DNA of 64,000 nucleotides from Bos javanicus (GCF_032452875.1 NC_083869.1:121774001-121838000); one strand, 5' to 3'. Shown: positions 11,151 through 22,839, counted from the first letter of the stretch. Program-made: numbers and translations. Notes: generated by a model not told the origin, from the letters alone.

Positions 11151-11466
11151 ATATTTGAGATGATAGCCAGTTAAATTTTAGCTGTATTATATGGCTTTGT
11201 CTGATACAAGGTCACCATTCATCATGCCATTTTCCAGTTTATTGCACATGCCACTTGTTCCTTCCTGTTTTCACTACAGTGGACCATAGTCCTCCACTGG
11301 CTTTTATTTCCTTGCATAACTCCTCCTAACTCCTCGTGATCTGGGTAGAGTTACCAAACGTGGTGCCCCAGGCATTAAACCATGGAGAGGTGAAGTATGG
11401 CCTGGCCCAGGTCAATCCTGTGACTGATGGACTCGTGACTGAAGTTGGCCAATCAGCTGGGAGCTT

Positions 11467-11508
11467 TTATTATTGTTGCTATTATTATTACTATTATTAT
11501 TATAATTA
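11467..11508. repeat. (ATT)n microsatellite, imperfect
   Basis: About 40 bp of ATT repeats with single-base interruptions. Confidence 0.8.
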
Positions 11509-11654
11509 GCAAGATGGATGTTATTCTTTCTTATGTTTCACAAGGGAATGAGGTGCAGGCTGTCAGTGAGGTTGCCCCTGAGGATGTCAATGGATTTCTT
11601 TCTGGTCACAAAGAGAGTATGTGACCTGATGGCATGGAACCAACATAAGAATAA

Positions 11655-11708
11655 AGGTAGAGAGAGGGAGAGGGAGAGAGTATGTGAGGGAGGGAGGGAG
11701 AGAGAGAC
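11655..11708. repeat. (GA)n/(GGGA)n purine tract
   Basis: Imperfect GAGA and GGGA repeats form a purine-rich tract on the plus strand of about 50 bp. Confidence 0.8.
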
Positions 11709-11744
11709 CTATGGCATGTTTTAATGGCAGTCTTTAAAATCTTT

Positions 11745-12280
11745 GATCATTGGTCAGTTCAGCTTTTCTACTTCTACTAGAGACAATTCTGGTAATTTGT
11801 TTTGATAGATTGTCACTTTCCTGTGAATTTGCACATTAGTTACCATGATGTTATTATGTTGTTTTTAAATTCCCTTAGCAGCTTCTATATTCATATATGT
11901 ATACATGTGTGTGTTATACTTAATTAGGCTTGCTAGTGATTTTGTACTTTAAAAAAATGTTTTTGAAAACCCAACTTTAGTTTATCCTTTCAACTCCTTT
12001 TTATTTCTTTCTTTGCTACTTCATTCATTTTTTATTTTATTTTTATTCATTTTTTCAACTTTTCTTCATTTTGTAATTTCTCTAGGCCTTAGGTTGCATA
12101 TTCAGCTTATTTGCATTCAACAGTTTTTTTAACAGTAAAATAATTTGAAGTTATAAATTGTCTTCTGAATAAAGATCACTGTACCCCATAGGTTTTGCTA
12201 TAATGGGTTTCTCTTTCCCTTAATTTGATTATTATTATTTCTGTTTTTATTTCCTCTTTACCAGGTATTGTCTTCCATCA
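11745..12280 (-). repeat. Old L1 ORF2 fragment, antisense
   Basis: AT-rich block including 'ggttttgctataatgggtttc' and long T-rich segments resembles antisense L1M. It is noncoding. Confidence 0.5.
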
Positions 12281-12284
12281 ACTT

Positions 12285-12545
12285 TTCCTGGCTAATTCTT
12301 ACTTGTTCATCAGATTCAGCTCAGACATTATTCCTCAGGGAAGTCTTCCTGACCCCGCAAATCAGGTTAGGACTTCTTGTCATAAACTCTTCCAGAACTG
12401 ATACTTCTTAATACATCATGAATGATTATTTGTGCCACCATCTGTTACTTTCTCTTCCTTACCAGACTGAGCTCCTCAGTGCAGGGACCATGTTTATCTT
12501 GTTCAGGGCTTCAATATGTATTTATTGAATGAATGACTGAAAACT
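12285..12545 (+). repeat. LINE L2 3' end
   Basis: 'agattcagctcagacattattcctcagggaagtcttcctgacc' through 'gagctcctcagtgcagggaccatgt' to 'tatttattgaatgaatga' is a near-complete sense L2 3' end with its tail. Confidence 0.85.
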
Positions 12546-12549
12546 CGTT

Positions 12550-13320
12550 ATTAGGGAGAATGTCAAACAGTACAACTCTTTGGGAGGGGAACTTGAAAAT
12601 ACTTTTTAAAAATACCTGATTGCTTGTGCATTCACCCTTTAATCCAGCAATCCCACTTCCAGTATTTTAACCTAAAGACACACTGGAAAAAAATGCTAAC
12701 ATGATTTATTGCACAAGGTTATTCATTGTGGCATTATTTGAGATACAAAAGGTTGGAAGCAATCCAAATGCCCATCATTAGGAGACAGGCTGAATCAGCT
12801 GTGGTCCATTCACACAGTGGAATATTCTCTGGCTGTAAAAAGAAATGTGGAAGGTCACTGCAATGGCATGATCTCCAGATGTATTGCTAAGTGAAAAAGC
12901 ACAACTTCGTAGAACTGAATATCTAGGATGCTATTTTCTGTGTAACAATGGGGCAGAAAGAGTTATAAATATGTATACAAATTGTTTATATTTGCAAAAA
13001 AAATAGTAAAAGAATAAACAAACATATAAAAACCCCTGAAAATGATGACTTTTGTGGGAAAGAATAGAGCAGAGGGACAGTGATGGAAGGGATATTTTCT
13101 TACACACAGACTGTTGTATGGTTTTGACTTCAGAATCAGATAAATATTTTACACATTCAAAAATAACATTAAATCAAAAGGAAGGGAGAAAAAAAGCATC
13201 TCTAGAATTTGAAAGCAACATGAAACGAAGGACCCTGAATGTATATCAAGTTAGTGATATAACCAAGTCAGTAAAAATGATTGTTCCAATGTTCCAATGG
13301 GCTTTATGACACAACATAGC
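12550..13320 (+). repeat. Old L1 (L1M-type) 3' region
   Basis: 'tccagcaatcccacttccag', 'ccaaatgcccatcattagg' and 'tcacacagtggaatattct' are diverged sense L1 ORF2 C-terminal and 3' UTR landmarks. The frame is destroyed. Confidence 0.75.
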
Positions 13321-13329
13321 TACTATATC

Positions 13330-13495
13330 TTTAAAAAAAATTAATCTTTTTTAGTTGCTATTTTAATTATTTACTTAGCTGTTCTGGGTCTCTGTTGCAG
13401 CATTCTGGATCTAGTTCCCCGACCAGGGAACTGAACCCAGGCCCTCTTCGCTGGGGCTCAGAGTCTTAGCCTCTAGACCACCAGGGAAGTCCATA
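13330..13495 (-). repeat. CHR-type SINE
   Basis: 'ctgttctgggtctctgttgc', 'tctagttccccgaccagggaactgaaccc' and 'agaccaccagggaagtcc' define antisense CHR. Confidence 0.8.
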
Positions 13496-13617
13496 AAGAA
13501 ACATTTTTGAAGGTCAAAAAGAACTGCAAAGAAATCTTAACATTTCATTTGGAAGTCTTTCTGTTAGTAAAAATACTGGCATTATTTTTGAACCTAGTTT
13601 ATATAAATCACAGGATA

Positions 13618-13893
13618 ATGCAAATGGCACCCCACTCCAGTACTCTTGCCTGGAAAATCCCGTGGACGGAGGAGCCTGGTAGGCTGCAGTCCATGGGGTC
13701 GCTGAGAGTCAGACACGACTGAGCGACTTCATTTTCACTTTTCTCTTTCATGCATTGGAGAAGGAAATGGCAACCCACTCCAGTGTTCTTGCCTGGAGAA
13801 TCCCAGGGACGGCGGAGCCTGGTGGGCTGCCGTCTCTGGGGTCGCACAGAGTCGGACACGACTGAAGCGACTTAGCATAGCATAGCAATGATG
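13618..13893 (+). repeat. BOV-A2 dimeric SINE
   Basis: Two sense Bov-A monomers (13621-13735 and 13757-13875) around the 'ttttcatgcattggagaagg'-type linker. The tail is agcatagcatagcaatg, a variant of the usual AGC repeat. Very close to consensus. Confidence 0.93.
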
Positions 13894-13894
13894 A

Positions 13895-14790
13895 TGGACT
13901 GGAATCTAAGATCTTCAGTGGATTCGAGAAAAGAGATATGAGGATAAGACCAAAGAAGTTAAGTAAGAACCTTAAAATGTTACATTTGAATTGGAAATAA
14001 TAGCAGAAACTTGCAATCCTTTTATTTTTCTGTTCTAAAGTGTATATTTTCCAGTTCTGTCCACTGAAAATGTTGGCAGCAATGATAACCCTTTATCAAT
14101 GAGCATATCTAGAGCCCAGATTGTGTTCTCCAACTACCAAAAATCTCAGCTCCTTGGAGACTGGCTAATCCCAGATCTGTGGCAGGAAATAGACAAGATG
14201 AGTCTGGGAAATCTTGTTGGGCCAGAAAGCAAGGACATTGTCAAGGAATAAGGGGATCATGTCCAAAGGATGTACAGGAGCCAAAAAGAAAAGCAAGATA
14301 TTGATTGAAACACATTGACTATATAAACATTTATATGGCCCTATTGATGCTCAGAGAAAGAAGGCTTCAAATCAACCAAGTATCATTAAATACCATTGGA
14401 GGTAACCAGGGCATAATTCCTCATCCTGAGGATTAGCCATGAAAAGGAAAGAATTAGGCCTTTATCTTGTCATTTTTCTACTATTTCATCTCAACTTAAA
14501 AGCCCTAGTTTATGAGAGAAAGTTCCCTATAAAAAATTCCAGCTAATAAATGTGGAAGGATTGATAGGATTAAGAAAATCATCTTTTTTACAGCCCTTAA
14601 TAAAATAATGGGTTCAGGCAATAATCACCAACGGATGAAATTATTATACTAAAAGTTGACAGGGAGTTTTATGATGGAGGGATCAGATTGTCACCCCCTG
14701 AGCCCACTGCTTAATCTTAGTATTACTGTGTGTGTTTCCTGCTGCAATGTCACGTGGCACGCATAGCCCTGCCTATCAAGTGTCTGCCTT
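13895..14790. other. Unassigned noncoding stretch
   Basis: No repeat family or exon recognised. Frames are short. The block at 14060-14720 has the texture of an old repeat but gave no diagnostic match. Confidence 0.4.
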
Positions 14791-15085
14791 TGCTTGGATT
14801 CCCTCAGAAAAGCAGACCATAGGAAAAGGATCTGGGCACAAGTAGCTTATTTGGGAGATGATCACAGGAAGTACCTTTATGGGAGTTTGGGGAGGTGAGG
14901 CCAGGAAGGTAGAAATCCAATACAAAGTGAATTAATGAGTGGCCTATCACTTAGACAACTGGGCCCCAGTTTCTCTGGGGACCCTCTGAAATGCTATGCA
15001 GGCAGTGTTAGAAACCTCCTCTGAGAGGCAAGCAAGCTGGAGTATTGAGCCACCCGCTCCCATCCTGCTTGGTCAAAGATTACTC
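14790..15085. other. Possible old LTR/MER-like block, left part
   Basis: This non-SINE sequence seems to resume at 15420-16145 after the CHR insertion. It looks like a decayed LTR or DNA element. I cannot name a family. Confidence 0.3.
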
Positions 15086-15086
15086 C

Positions 15087-15415
15087 TGGGAACCTCCCTG
15101 GTTAAGAATCTGCCTGCCAAAAAAAAAAAAAAGAATCTGCCTGCCAATGCTGGGGACACAGGTTCAATCCCTAGTCCGGGAAGTTTCCACATATCATGGG
15201 GCAACTAAGCCCGTGGACTAAACTGCTGAAGCCTGAGCATCCTAGAGCTTGTGCTGCGCTCCAAGAGACCCCCCCGCCTCCAATGAGAAGCCCGAGCACT
15301 GCAACTAGGGTAGCTCTCGCTTGCCACAGCTAGACAAAGCCTGTGTGCAGCGATGAAGACCCAGTGCAGCCATAAATAAATAATACATACATACATAAAA
15401 AATTTTTTTAAAGGT
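15087..15415 (+). repeat. CHR-type SINE with internal duplication
   Basis: A sense CHR of nearly full length: head 'acctccctggttaagaatctg', body, and an ATAAATAAATAATACATACATA tail region. The phrase aagaatctgcctgccaa occurs twice (about 15105 and 15133), separated by an A13-14 run. This is unusual because the repeat falls inside the tRNA-derived head. Confidence 0.85.
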
Positions 15416-15419
15416 CTCC

Positions 15420-16145
15420 TCTGTTGTATTAATACCCCAGAGAATGCCCTCAGTGTGCAAGACTCAGCAGGGCATTGGTACCGCACATCTGCAAGTGGAG
15501 TCTAGGATTGACCAAGAGGATCTAGCCAGGCATCAGCCCCAGCTGCTTTGTGTCTTGCTGGAAGAGTTGACTTCTAGTGACAGGAACTCCGCTAGGAGGA
15601 ATGAGATGAATGATACACATAGATGAAGGCAGACAAATCCAGAATGGAGGATACTCTGCAGGACAAATGACTTCTTCAACATGCTGTTCTCTGAGCTAGT
15701 TACCCTGGTGAGCAATGGGCCCAATCCCACTGGGGCCCCTCTGAGGACCCACAAGGAGCAGGCCTTGGAGTTGTGCCTCTTAAGACCAGAGAGCTGAGGC
15801 ATTTATCCTGCACTCCACGGCGGAAGATTACTCTCAGGGCATCAGCTTTCTGCATTTCCAAACTATGCCTGCTGGAAGGCTGAGTGGCTTTCCCCAGCAA
15901 AGGAGAAAGCCCAGGGAAGCCACAGAGCCCAGGAGTGGCAGGGCAAGGTGCACAAACTGGCTCCCCAGCTGCCAGGAGTCAGTGGGCCAAAGGGTTGTGG
16001 GGAGGGACACCATCATTGTCTGGAAGCATCTTGGCAAATTCTCATGGTTCTCAAAAACAAAGGCCTTTTGCTACCCCTGCTACTGGGTACCTCCTGCAGA
16101 TACCTCTGGTCCTCACCAGGTACCAGAATTTCCCCTGTGAAAGCA
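15420..16145. other. Unassigned, possible LTR/MER-like block, right part
   Basis: Moderately GC-rich sequence without convincing coding frames: several overlapping 60-90 codon frames on both strands, none with homology I recognise. Confidence 0.3.
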
Positions 16146-16147
16146 GG

Positions 16148-16190
16148 CTGTGATGTGTGATGTGTGTGCGCGTGTGTGTGTGTGGAGGGG
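16148..16190. repeat. (TG)n microsatellite
   Basis: TGTGATGTG units pass into a TGTGTG run with a G-rich end at about 16185-16191. Confidence 0.8.
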
Positions 16191-16279
16191 GGAGTGTGAA
16201 GGCACTTGTAATACCAGGTGGTGCTCAGAGTTTCTGTACTGGGTGCAGCTCATTTCCTGCTCACAGACATGGGTTCTGT

Positions 16280-16745
16280 GAACGTTCAAGTTCAAACATG
16301 TCACTTCCCTGTTTAAGATCAGCCCAGCAGCCCTGCGGCGCCTCCTGAGATGGTGGAAAGAGGCTGGGGGATGGGCTGCTGCTCAGCTGCCTGGGTCGGG
16401 CACATGGAACTGTGGGGTTGACAGGGTATTGAGGGCTTGGTGGGTTATAGTGGGGCTGGGCCCCTCCGTAGGTCCAGGCAGCTGCTTCGTCTCTGGTCCC
16501 TGGCCTGGACCCTGTTAAGACCCTGCCCCTGTTCTGGTCGCCACCTCTCATCTCTCAGGCGCTCTCAGCCTCACTCTTCCCCAGCTCTCCATCTGTCGCT
16601 CTCTCTTCCTTGCTTTCCCACCCCGACACCTGGTTCCCGACCCCAGGCCGCATTTCTGCCTCTGTCAGGCCTTGGGCCTCCACCTGGAACTCTCCATGGC
16701 TCTGTGTTCTTCCTCCTCCTTCAGGATAGTTTTCTGCTTTTCAAA
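16280..16745 (+). repeat. LINE L2 3' region
   Basis: 'aaacatgtcacttccctgtttaagatc' and, further right, 'ccacctggaactctccatgg' are sense L2 landmarks, with a C-rich region between. Proline-rich frames on both strands arise from this composition. Confidence 0.55.
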
Positions 16746-16926
16746 CAGGAGCCAGTTTAAAAAAAAAGAAAAAACCTCTTATAAAAATTTTAAATTGTAA
16801 ACATACCATAAAGACATTAAAAGTTAGAGAGAGGAAAAAATGAACAATCCCTTCATTCTGACTCAACAGCTGTGGTCAGTTTTGTTGATTTCCTTTCAGT
16901 CTTTAAAAAAGCATATTACCCTATTT

Positions 16927-17148
16927 TGTTGTTGTCGTTTAGTCTCTTAGTTGTGTCTGACTCCCTTGCTACCCCACAGACGATAGCCCACCAGGCTCCT
17001 CTGCCCATGCGATTTTCCAGGCAAGAATATCAGAGTGGTTTGCCATTTCCTTCTCCAGGGGATCTTCCTGGTCCAGGAATCAACACGCATCTCCTGCATT
17101 GGCAGGTGGATTCTTTAACCACTGAACCACCATGGAAGCCCCATATCA
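16927..17148 (-). repeat. Bov-tA SINE
   Basis: A TTGTTGTTGTCGTTTAGTC start (A/GTT tail in antisense), then the Bov-A body and the tRNA-derived head ending 'aaccactgaaccaccatggaagcccc'. Confidence 0.9.
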
Positions 17149-17191
17149 TCCTATACTTTTAATTTAATATGTTGCTTTTTTATCTTAATAA

Positions 17192-17985
17192 TAACCTCAG
17201 ATATGCAGATGACACCACCCTTATGGCAGAAAGTGAAGAAGAACTAAAGAGCCTCTTGATGAAAGTGAAAGAGGAGCATGAAAAAGTTGGCTTAAAACTC
17301 AACATTCAGAAAGCTAAGATCATGGCATCTGGTCCCATCACTTCATGGGAAATAGATGGGGAAACAGTGGAAACAATGACAGACTTTATCTTTGAGCTCC
17401 AAACTCACTGCAGATGGTGACTGCAGCCATGAAATCAAAAGATGCTTGCTCCTTGGAAGAAAAGCTATGACCAACCTAGATAGCATATTAAAAAAAGAGA
17501 GACATTATTTTGCCAACAAAAGTCCGTCTAGTCAAAGTTATGGTTTTTCCAGTGGTCATGTATGGATGTGAGAGTTGGACCATAAAGAAGGCTGAGTGCT
17601 GAAGAATTGATGCTTTTGAACTGCAGTGTTGGAGAAGACTCTTGAGAGTCCCATGGACTGCAAGGGGATCCAACTAGTCCATCCTAAAGGAAATCAATCC
17701 TGAATGTTCATTGAAAGGACTGATGTTGAAGCTGAAATGCAATACTTTGGCCACCTGATGTGAAGAACTGACTCATCTGAAAAGACCCTGATGCTGGGAA
17801 AGATTGAAGGCGGGAGGAGAAGGGGATGACAGCAGATGAGATGGTTGGATGGCATCACCGACTCGATGGACATGAGTTTGAGTAAACTTCAGGAGTTGGT
17901 GATGGACAGGGAGGCCTGGCAGGCTGCAGTCCATGGGATCACAAAGAGTCAGACACGACTGAGCGACTGAACTGAACTGACTGAC
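17192..17985 (+). pseudogene. BovB LINE with reverse-transcriptase remnant
   Basis: Sense BovB entering at the RT core. The frame at 17190-17380 still reads YADDTTLMAESEEELKSLL, which contains the YADD catalytic motif of reverse transcriptase, and continues to 'KIMASGP'. It is lost by about 17400 through frameshifts. The 5' part of the RT and the endonuclease domain are absent. The 3' end carries a (GAACT)n tail at about 17965-17983. It could not retrotranspose by itself. Confidence 0.92.
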
Positions 17986-17989
17986 CTTT

Positions 17990-18880
17990 GCTATGGGAGC
18001 TGAAGATCCCATCCCCTGGTTTGGGAGCCTGGTGAATGTCTTGAACTGTTTGAAAAAGGAATGCATTAATAAGGGTAAGTGTAGACGGGGCTGCTCAGCA
18101 AAGTTGAGCAGGACAAGGGTGCTACTCAGGACAAGGGTAGCCATCACTCCCACTGAGCACTCCACAGAGCGGCCAATGAAGGCCCAGGTTGGTCAGTGAA
18201 GAGCCAATGGCTAATGTGGCTCTTCAGCCAAGGTGGCCTCTGGTGCCCACTTAAGGCAGAAGATCTGCTGGTGATGGTCCAGTGCCCAGAAGACCCCTGG
18301 TAGTGGTGATGGAGAGGGCTTAGCACTCTAGGCACTGACTCCCTTCCACTCCTTGTGGTCCCACAGGTCAAGTTCCCTCATCCCAGGCCCCTACCCACCG
18401 ACCTTTTCCAAGGTCATGCCTCCTCCCACTCCTTACCCCTCTCCCAGCTCAGTGACCCCATTTACTTCCCCAGGTGGCACGTGATCTGGGTTGTCTCTGT
18501 TCTCTTTTCCATCTATAGTTAACGCATTAAACTCTGCCTCCAGCTTCCTTCAGGACCTTCCCTTTCGATTTTCAAGAACATTTTCTTCTCTCGGCAAAAG
18601 CAGTCTCTTGCAAATCAAAGGCTCTGCCTTTCAAACGTGTGGTTTCTGATGTGAGCTTCAGCAGACTATCTGGGAAGTTAAAAAACAATGACATCTGAAC
18701 GTTGGCTGTTTCCTTCTCTTTATATTCCTGCTATGAAAGCACTCATTCTCCTGGAGGTAAAGTGGGACCTCTGGTTGACGTGAGGAAGTGGGGAAAATAA
18801 AAGAATAGTTATTTCGAGATGTGCTTGTGTTGCCTTCCTGCATGTCAATGACAGGTTTGTTTTCCAGGCTGTTACATGTC
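17990..18880. other. Unassigned noncoding stretch
   Basis: Nothing recognised. 'gccactc' and 'aggacaagggt' phrases repeat locally at 18110-18140 (caaggg and aggacaagggt twice), suggesting a very small tandem duplication. No exon with clean splice signals was seen. Confidence 0.4.
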
Positions 18881-18889
18881 TTTTAACTT

Positions 18890-19735
18890 TGCTCCCATAG
18901 TCCTCTGTCATTCAGAAGTGAAATGTCTCTGTGTAGTCAAATCTATCCACCTTTTCCACTTTTCTTCCAGTGGTTTATGAGGTTTGTGTTTTACATTTAG
19001 TTCTTCAAATCAAAGGTACTTTGTACATGTGTCTGGTGTGAGGTGGAGTTCAAATTTTGTTTTTCAAATTGGACAGTCATTTGTCCTCCTGCCATTGATT
19101 AAATAGTCTGAATTTCCCCCATAGATTTGAAATGTTACACTTGTGATAGATAGAATTTCTCTTGTTTTATAAGTATTTTTATTTCTGGATTGGCAGTTGT
19201 CCCTTAGTTTTATTCATTAAATTTTTTTCTTGTGGGAGAAGGGAAGAAATGGGGATTATTGTTTAACAGGCACAGAGTCTCAATTTGGGATGATAAAATA
19301 ATTCCAGAGATGGATGGTGGTGATGGCTGTGTAGCAGTGTGACTGTACTTAATGCCACTAAACTATACACTTTAAAACGATTAAAATGATGTTTTACGTT
19401 ATGTGTATTTACCACAGTAAAAATTCTAAAATTGTTTTTTATTTGTGTATATTTTCTATATATCTTTTCTTCCAGTTTAACCTGAGAATCAGCTTGTCAA
19501 ATTCCATTAAAAAGAAACTTCGATATTTTGATTGAAATTACATGAAATTTATAGATGACTTAGGGGAGAAGTGACATCTTTATAATACCGAGTCTTTCCA
19601 TCCAGGGACATGATGTGTCTCTCCACTTATTCAGATCTCCTTTTATGTCCTTCAGTAAAGTTTTATAATTTTATTCACATCAGCTTAGTCCTAGATATAT
19701 AGTGGCTTTAGCTCCCATTGTGAATGGAATCATGA
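18890..19735 (-). repeat. Antisense L1 ORF2 split by a sense L1 3' end
   Basis: 'ctggtgtgaggtggagttcaaattttg' and 'acagtcatttgtcctcctgcc' (18890-19215) are antisense L1 ORF2. The same element seems to resume at 19440-19735 ('ccttcagtaaagttttataa', 'ccattgtgaatggaatc'). Between them, 19230-19435 reads as a sense L1M 3' end. Confidence 0.65.
19230..19435 (+). repeat. L1M 3' end nested in another L1
   Basis: 'gagatggatggtggtgatggc', 'aactatacactttaaaacga' and 'tatttaccacagtaaaaa' match the sense L1M terminal UTR and its A-rich end. Confidence 0.7.
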
Positions 19736-19739
19736 GTGC

Positions 19740-20030
19740 AGCACAGGGCTGTCACTCAGGTCTATCCCCAGCCTAGCCCCTCAGATGAATGACGGGGTCC
19801 AAAAGACACATGAGGCAGGAAGTAAAAATTACATGATTCATTTCACCAAAAGCCTCTGCAATAGGCAACAGGCGAATTCAAGCGAGCTGAGCTGAAGAGA
19901 CGGCAAGGGCAAGAGGATGGTTGACCTTCAGGATCCGAGAAGCCCGAGTTTGTCATCAAAAGGCCAGGAAGAGGGAGAAACGCAGATGCTGGAGGTCAGC
20001 ACTGATGCTCATCATTAATGCTGAGATAGC
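19740..20030. other. Unassigned noncoding stretch
   Basis: About 290 bp without recognisable repeat or gene features. It may be a remnant of an LTR ('tgaggcaggaagtaaaaat'). Confidence 0.3.
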
Positions 20031-20034
20031 TAAA

Positions 20035-20175
20035 ATGCCTCTTTCACTTTGCAGAGCAGACTGACTTTGAAACCAGGAGACCCGAGTTTGAACCCTGACT
20101 GTCACTCACTAACTGAGTGGCCTTGGGCCAGTCGCTTAGCTTCTCAGAAGCCTAGTGTCCTCACGAGCAAAATAA
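20035..20175 (+). repeat. MIR
   Basis: 'ctttgaaaccaggagacccgagtttgaacc' then 'actgagtggccttgggccagtcgct' is a clear sense MIR 5'-core. Confidence 0.85.
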
Positions 20176-20179
20176 GTGT

Positions 20180-20392
20180 GAATGCTTCCCTGACAGCTCA
20201 GGTGGTAAAAAGTCCACTTGCAATGCAGGACACCCAGGTTTGATCCCCGGGTCGGGAAGATCCCCTGGAGAAAGGAATGGCTATCCACTCCAGTATTCTT
20301 GACTGGAGAATCCCATGGACAGAGAAGCCTGGCAGGCTACAGTCCATGGGGTCACAGAAAGTCGGACACGACTGAGCACTTTCACTTTACTA
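20180..20392 (+). repeat. Bov-tA SINE
   Basis: The head 'gcttccctgacagctcaggtgg', then the body, and a 3' end 'cggacacgactgagcactttc'. It is full length and inserted at the 3' side of a MIR. Confidence 0.93.
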
Positions 20393-20414
20393 ATTATATA
20401 TTCAGCTGTTTAAT

Positions 20415-20725
20415 TATTTGTCTGTCTCCCACTGGACTGTAATTCCACATGGGTAGGCTCCATCTTGAACTGCACATTCATAAATGTGCAGGGTTGCTGC
20501 TAGCCTGTCCAGTCCTCTCCAGGGAATTTGAAAAAGGCATCCTTTTGATGCCTGTGAGCTCACACCTCCGTGAGCCCCTATCTTCGTGGCTGGGTGCGTG
20601 TTGCATCTTGGTCCTGACTTGTCCCTGTCCTGGGTGCTCTTGTGCAGTGAGTGACCCTCCCTGTGTGTCACAGGTCTGGAACGTAGGAGGCTCTCAAGAA
20701 ATTGATTGAATAAGTTGATGATTAG
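20415..20725 (+). repeat. L2 3' end
   Basis: 'cactggactgtaattccacatgggtagg' and 'ggaggctctcaagaaattgattgaataa' bracket a diverged L2 3' end with an unrelated or very diverged middle. Confidence 0.45.
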
Positions 20726-20904
20726 ATGTGGGGTTTAGAGAAGGAGATGAGGAAGCCCCTCAGGGGTTCTTGTTTGTGTTCAAAAGAAGTTCTCTACTTG
20801 CAGGTGCCCAATAGCATGGAATTGGCGAAGTGCTTTATTTCCTGTTGCAGGGGCTCAGGATGGCATCTTCCAGCACCCAGCCTGGGACCCCTACAGGAAT
20901 GGGC

Positions 20905-21230
20905 CAATCTGATGACCAGGTGAGAGAGACCACCCAGGGCTTCTTTGCGTGAGGCCTAGGGAGCCTTCAAGAGGCAGCGTCCCCAGGGAGGAGGGAGCCT
21001 GACTTGGTAACAAAACCTTGAGCAACCCAGGGAAATAGAGATGAAAAGTAAGTGGGGAAGCTCTCTGCGGAGGGGAACAAAGTCCTCCTGAAGGCTGAGG
21101 AGGAGCCAGACACAAGAAGAGCAGGGGAAAGCATTCTAGACACAAGGACAGTGTGTGCAAAAGTTTTGAGGCTGGGGAGAGGTTGCTTGGCCCCTTTGGG
21201 GAATTGAATGTTGGCCAAGGTGGCTGGCCC
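20905..21230 (-). repeat. LINE L2, antisense
   Basis: 'gcattctagacacaaggacagtgtgtgcaaaagttttgaggc' is the reverse complement of the L2 phrase around 'cctcagggcctttgcac'. The antisense frame here runs into the adjacent CHR and is not a gene. Confidence 0.6.
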
Positions 21231-21244
21231 TCCATCTGTCTTTT

Positions 21245-21515
21245 CTTTTTTAAAAATTTTAATTTATTTATGGCTGTGCTGGGTCTTCCTTGCTGTGAGC
21301 AGGCTTTCTCTAGTTGCGGTGAGCAGGCTTCTCGTTGCAGTGGTCTCTCTTGTTGCGGAGTAAGGGCTCTAGGTGTGTGGGCTTCCATAGTTGCAGAGCG
21401 CTGGCTCGGTAGTTGTGGCACACAGGCTTATATGTGGGATCTTCCCGGATCAGGGATTGAACCTGTGTCCCCTGCATCGGCAGGAGCATTCTTTACCACT
21501 GAGCCACCAGGAAAG
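21245..21515 (-). repeat. CHR-type SINE, full length
   Basis: Antisense CHR from its T-rich tail (21241-21268) through 'ggctgtgctgggtcttcc', 'ctctcttgttgcggag' and 'gggatcttcccggatcaggg' to 'ccactgagccaccaggaaagc'. It is the most complete CHR copy in the window. Confidence 0.92.
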
Positions 21516-21729
21516 CTTTCCATCCGTCTTTTCATAGAATCTTCACTAATCAGGTGCCTTTTGGAATGTCCTGCAACCATCCTCCTCTTTGTGAACTCTG
21601 TGAAGTTCAAATAACTGAGTCATACCCTGACTACATCACTGTCTCCCCAGCACGTCTTTTATCTCTGAGTACAGCCAGCCTGGGAGTTGATAGAGTCATC
21701 CCACTAAGATAGAGAAGAACCCTAGCTCC

Positions 21730-21850
21730 ACTGCATATCGACTGTGGACTTTGCCAACCCCTCCTTCTCCATCTCAAAAATGGGGATAAGAAGACCAATC
21801 TTACCTAGTTGTTGGGAAATTCTTAATAATAAGGGCAAGAACAAAGGAGA
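21730..21850 (+). repeat. MIR fragment
   Basis: 'ccttctccatctcaaaaatggggataag' and 'cttacctagttgttggg' resemble the sense MIR core. Confidence 0.6.
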
Positions 21851-22235
21851 GATATTTTAAAACTCCAGGAAAAAGATAAAGATGCAAAATAAGGAAATAT
21901 GCAAGCACATTCCTTGTGCTTGAACAGTATTCAGATGTTTACAGTAATCCTTAAGTTTTTATTTTTCTTCTTTCTGTGCTGGGCAGAACTTCCAATGAAA
22001 CACGGAACAAAAGCAGTAATAGTGGGCAATGTTGCCTTGTTCCTGACTTTAGAAGAGATAGAACGTGCTCCATCCAGTATGAATACTAGCTTAAGAAACT
22101 GTGGGAATGGTGAAATCTGAGTCCTCACAGAACTTCTGATCTTTCTTCTTGCAACTAAACAATGGTTTTCATGTTTCAACCACCCCAGGACTCCACATTG
22201 CCTACGGCAGTAAAGTTTTTTTTTTTTTTTTTAAA
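21850..22235. other. Unassigned noncoding stretch
   Basis: No recognised repeat or exon. It ends in a T17-18 run at about 22217-22234. Confidence 0.35.
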
Positions 22236-22239
22236 GCCC

Positions 22240-22590
22240 AGTGTTAAAGGCCTCTTACCCTTTCCCAATCTTAAATCTTCAGAGTTCACACACTCATTCC
22301 AAATGCCTGAACATCCTAGAACACACCCTTGATGGCATCTTGAATTATAATTTAGAATGTTTTTTCTGTGCCTTTATGCCTGCCTGCCTTTGCATAATGA
22401 TCTTCCCTCTGTCTGGGACACCTTCCCTTTTATGTACTCCCACTCATCTTTCCAAGGCCAGCTCACTTCTCCAAGGAGGCTCTCCTCCCACCCTCTCTAG
22501 CACTTAACATCAGACTCTTTTATGCATAAGTCTTACATGCATAAGACTCTGAGGCACAGGCCCCAACACATACAAGAATCTTTAAGTATC
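22240..22590 (+). repeat. LINE L2 3' region
   Basis: 'cttccctctgtctgggacaccttcccttttatg' and 'aaggccagctcacttctccaaggaggc' are sense L2 landmarks. Confidence 0.7.
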
Positions 22591-22604
22591 TGTTGCACAA
22601 ACAC

Positions 22605-22825
22605 ATGTGTGCTGAGTCACCTCAGTTGCGTCCAACTCTTTGTGACCTGACCCTATGGACTGTAGCCCGCCAGGCTCCTCTGTCCATGGAAGATTCTCCA
22701 AGCAAGAGTACTGGAGTGGGCTGCCTCCAGAGGATCTTCCCAACCCAGGGATCGAACCAGCGTCTCTTAGGTCTCCTACATTGGCAGGCAGGTTCTTTAC
22801 CACTAGCGCCACCCGGGAAGCCTGT
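22605..22825 (-). repeat. Bov-tA SINE
   Basis: 'tgctgagtcacctcagttgcg' start, Bov-A body, then the antisense tRNA head 'gggatcgaaccagcgtctc' and 'gcgccacccgggaagcc'. Confidence 0.9.
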
Positions 22826-22839
22826 ACAAACACATAAAG

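Noticed and set aside
20891..21421. 176-codon antisense open frame
   Set aside because: It is made of L2 and CHR SINE sequence; the 'LEKACSQQGRPSTAINK' part is the translated CHR 3' end.
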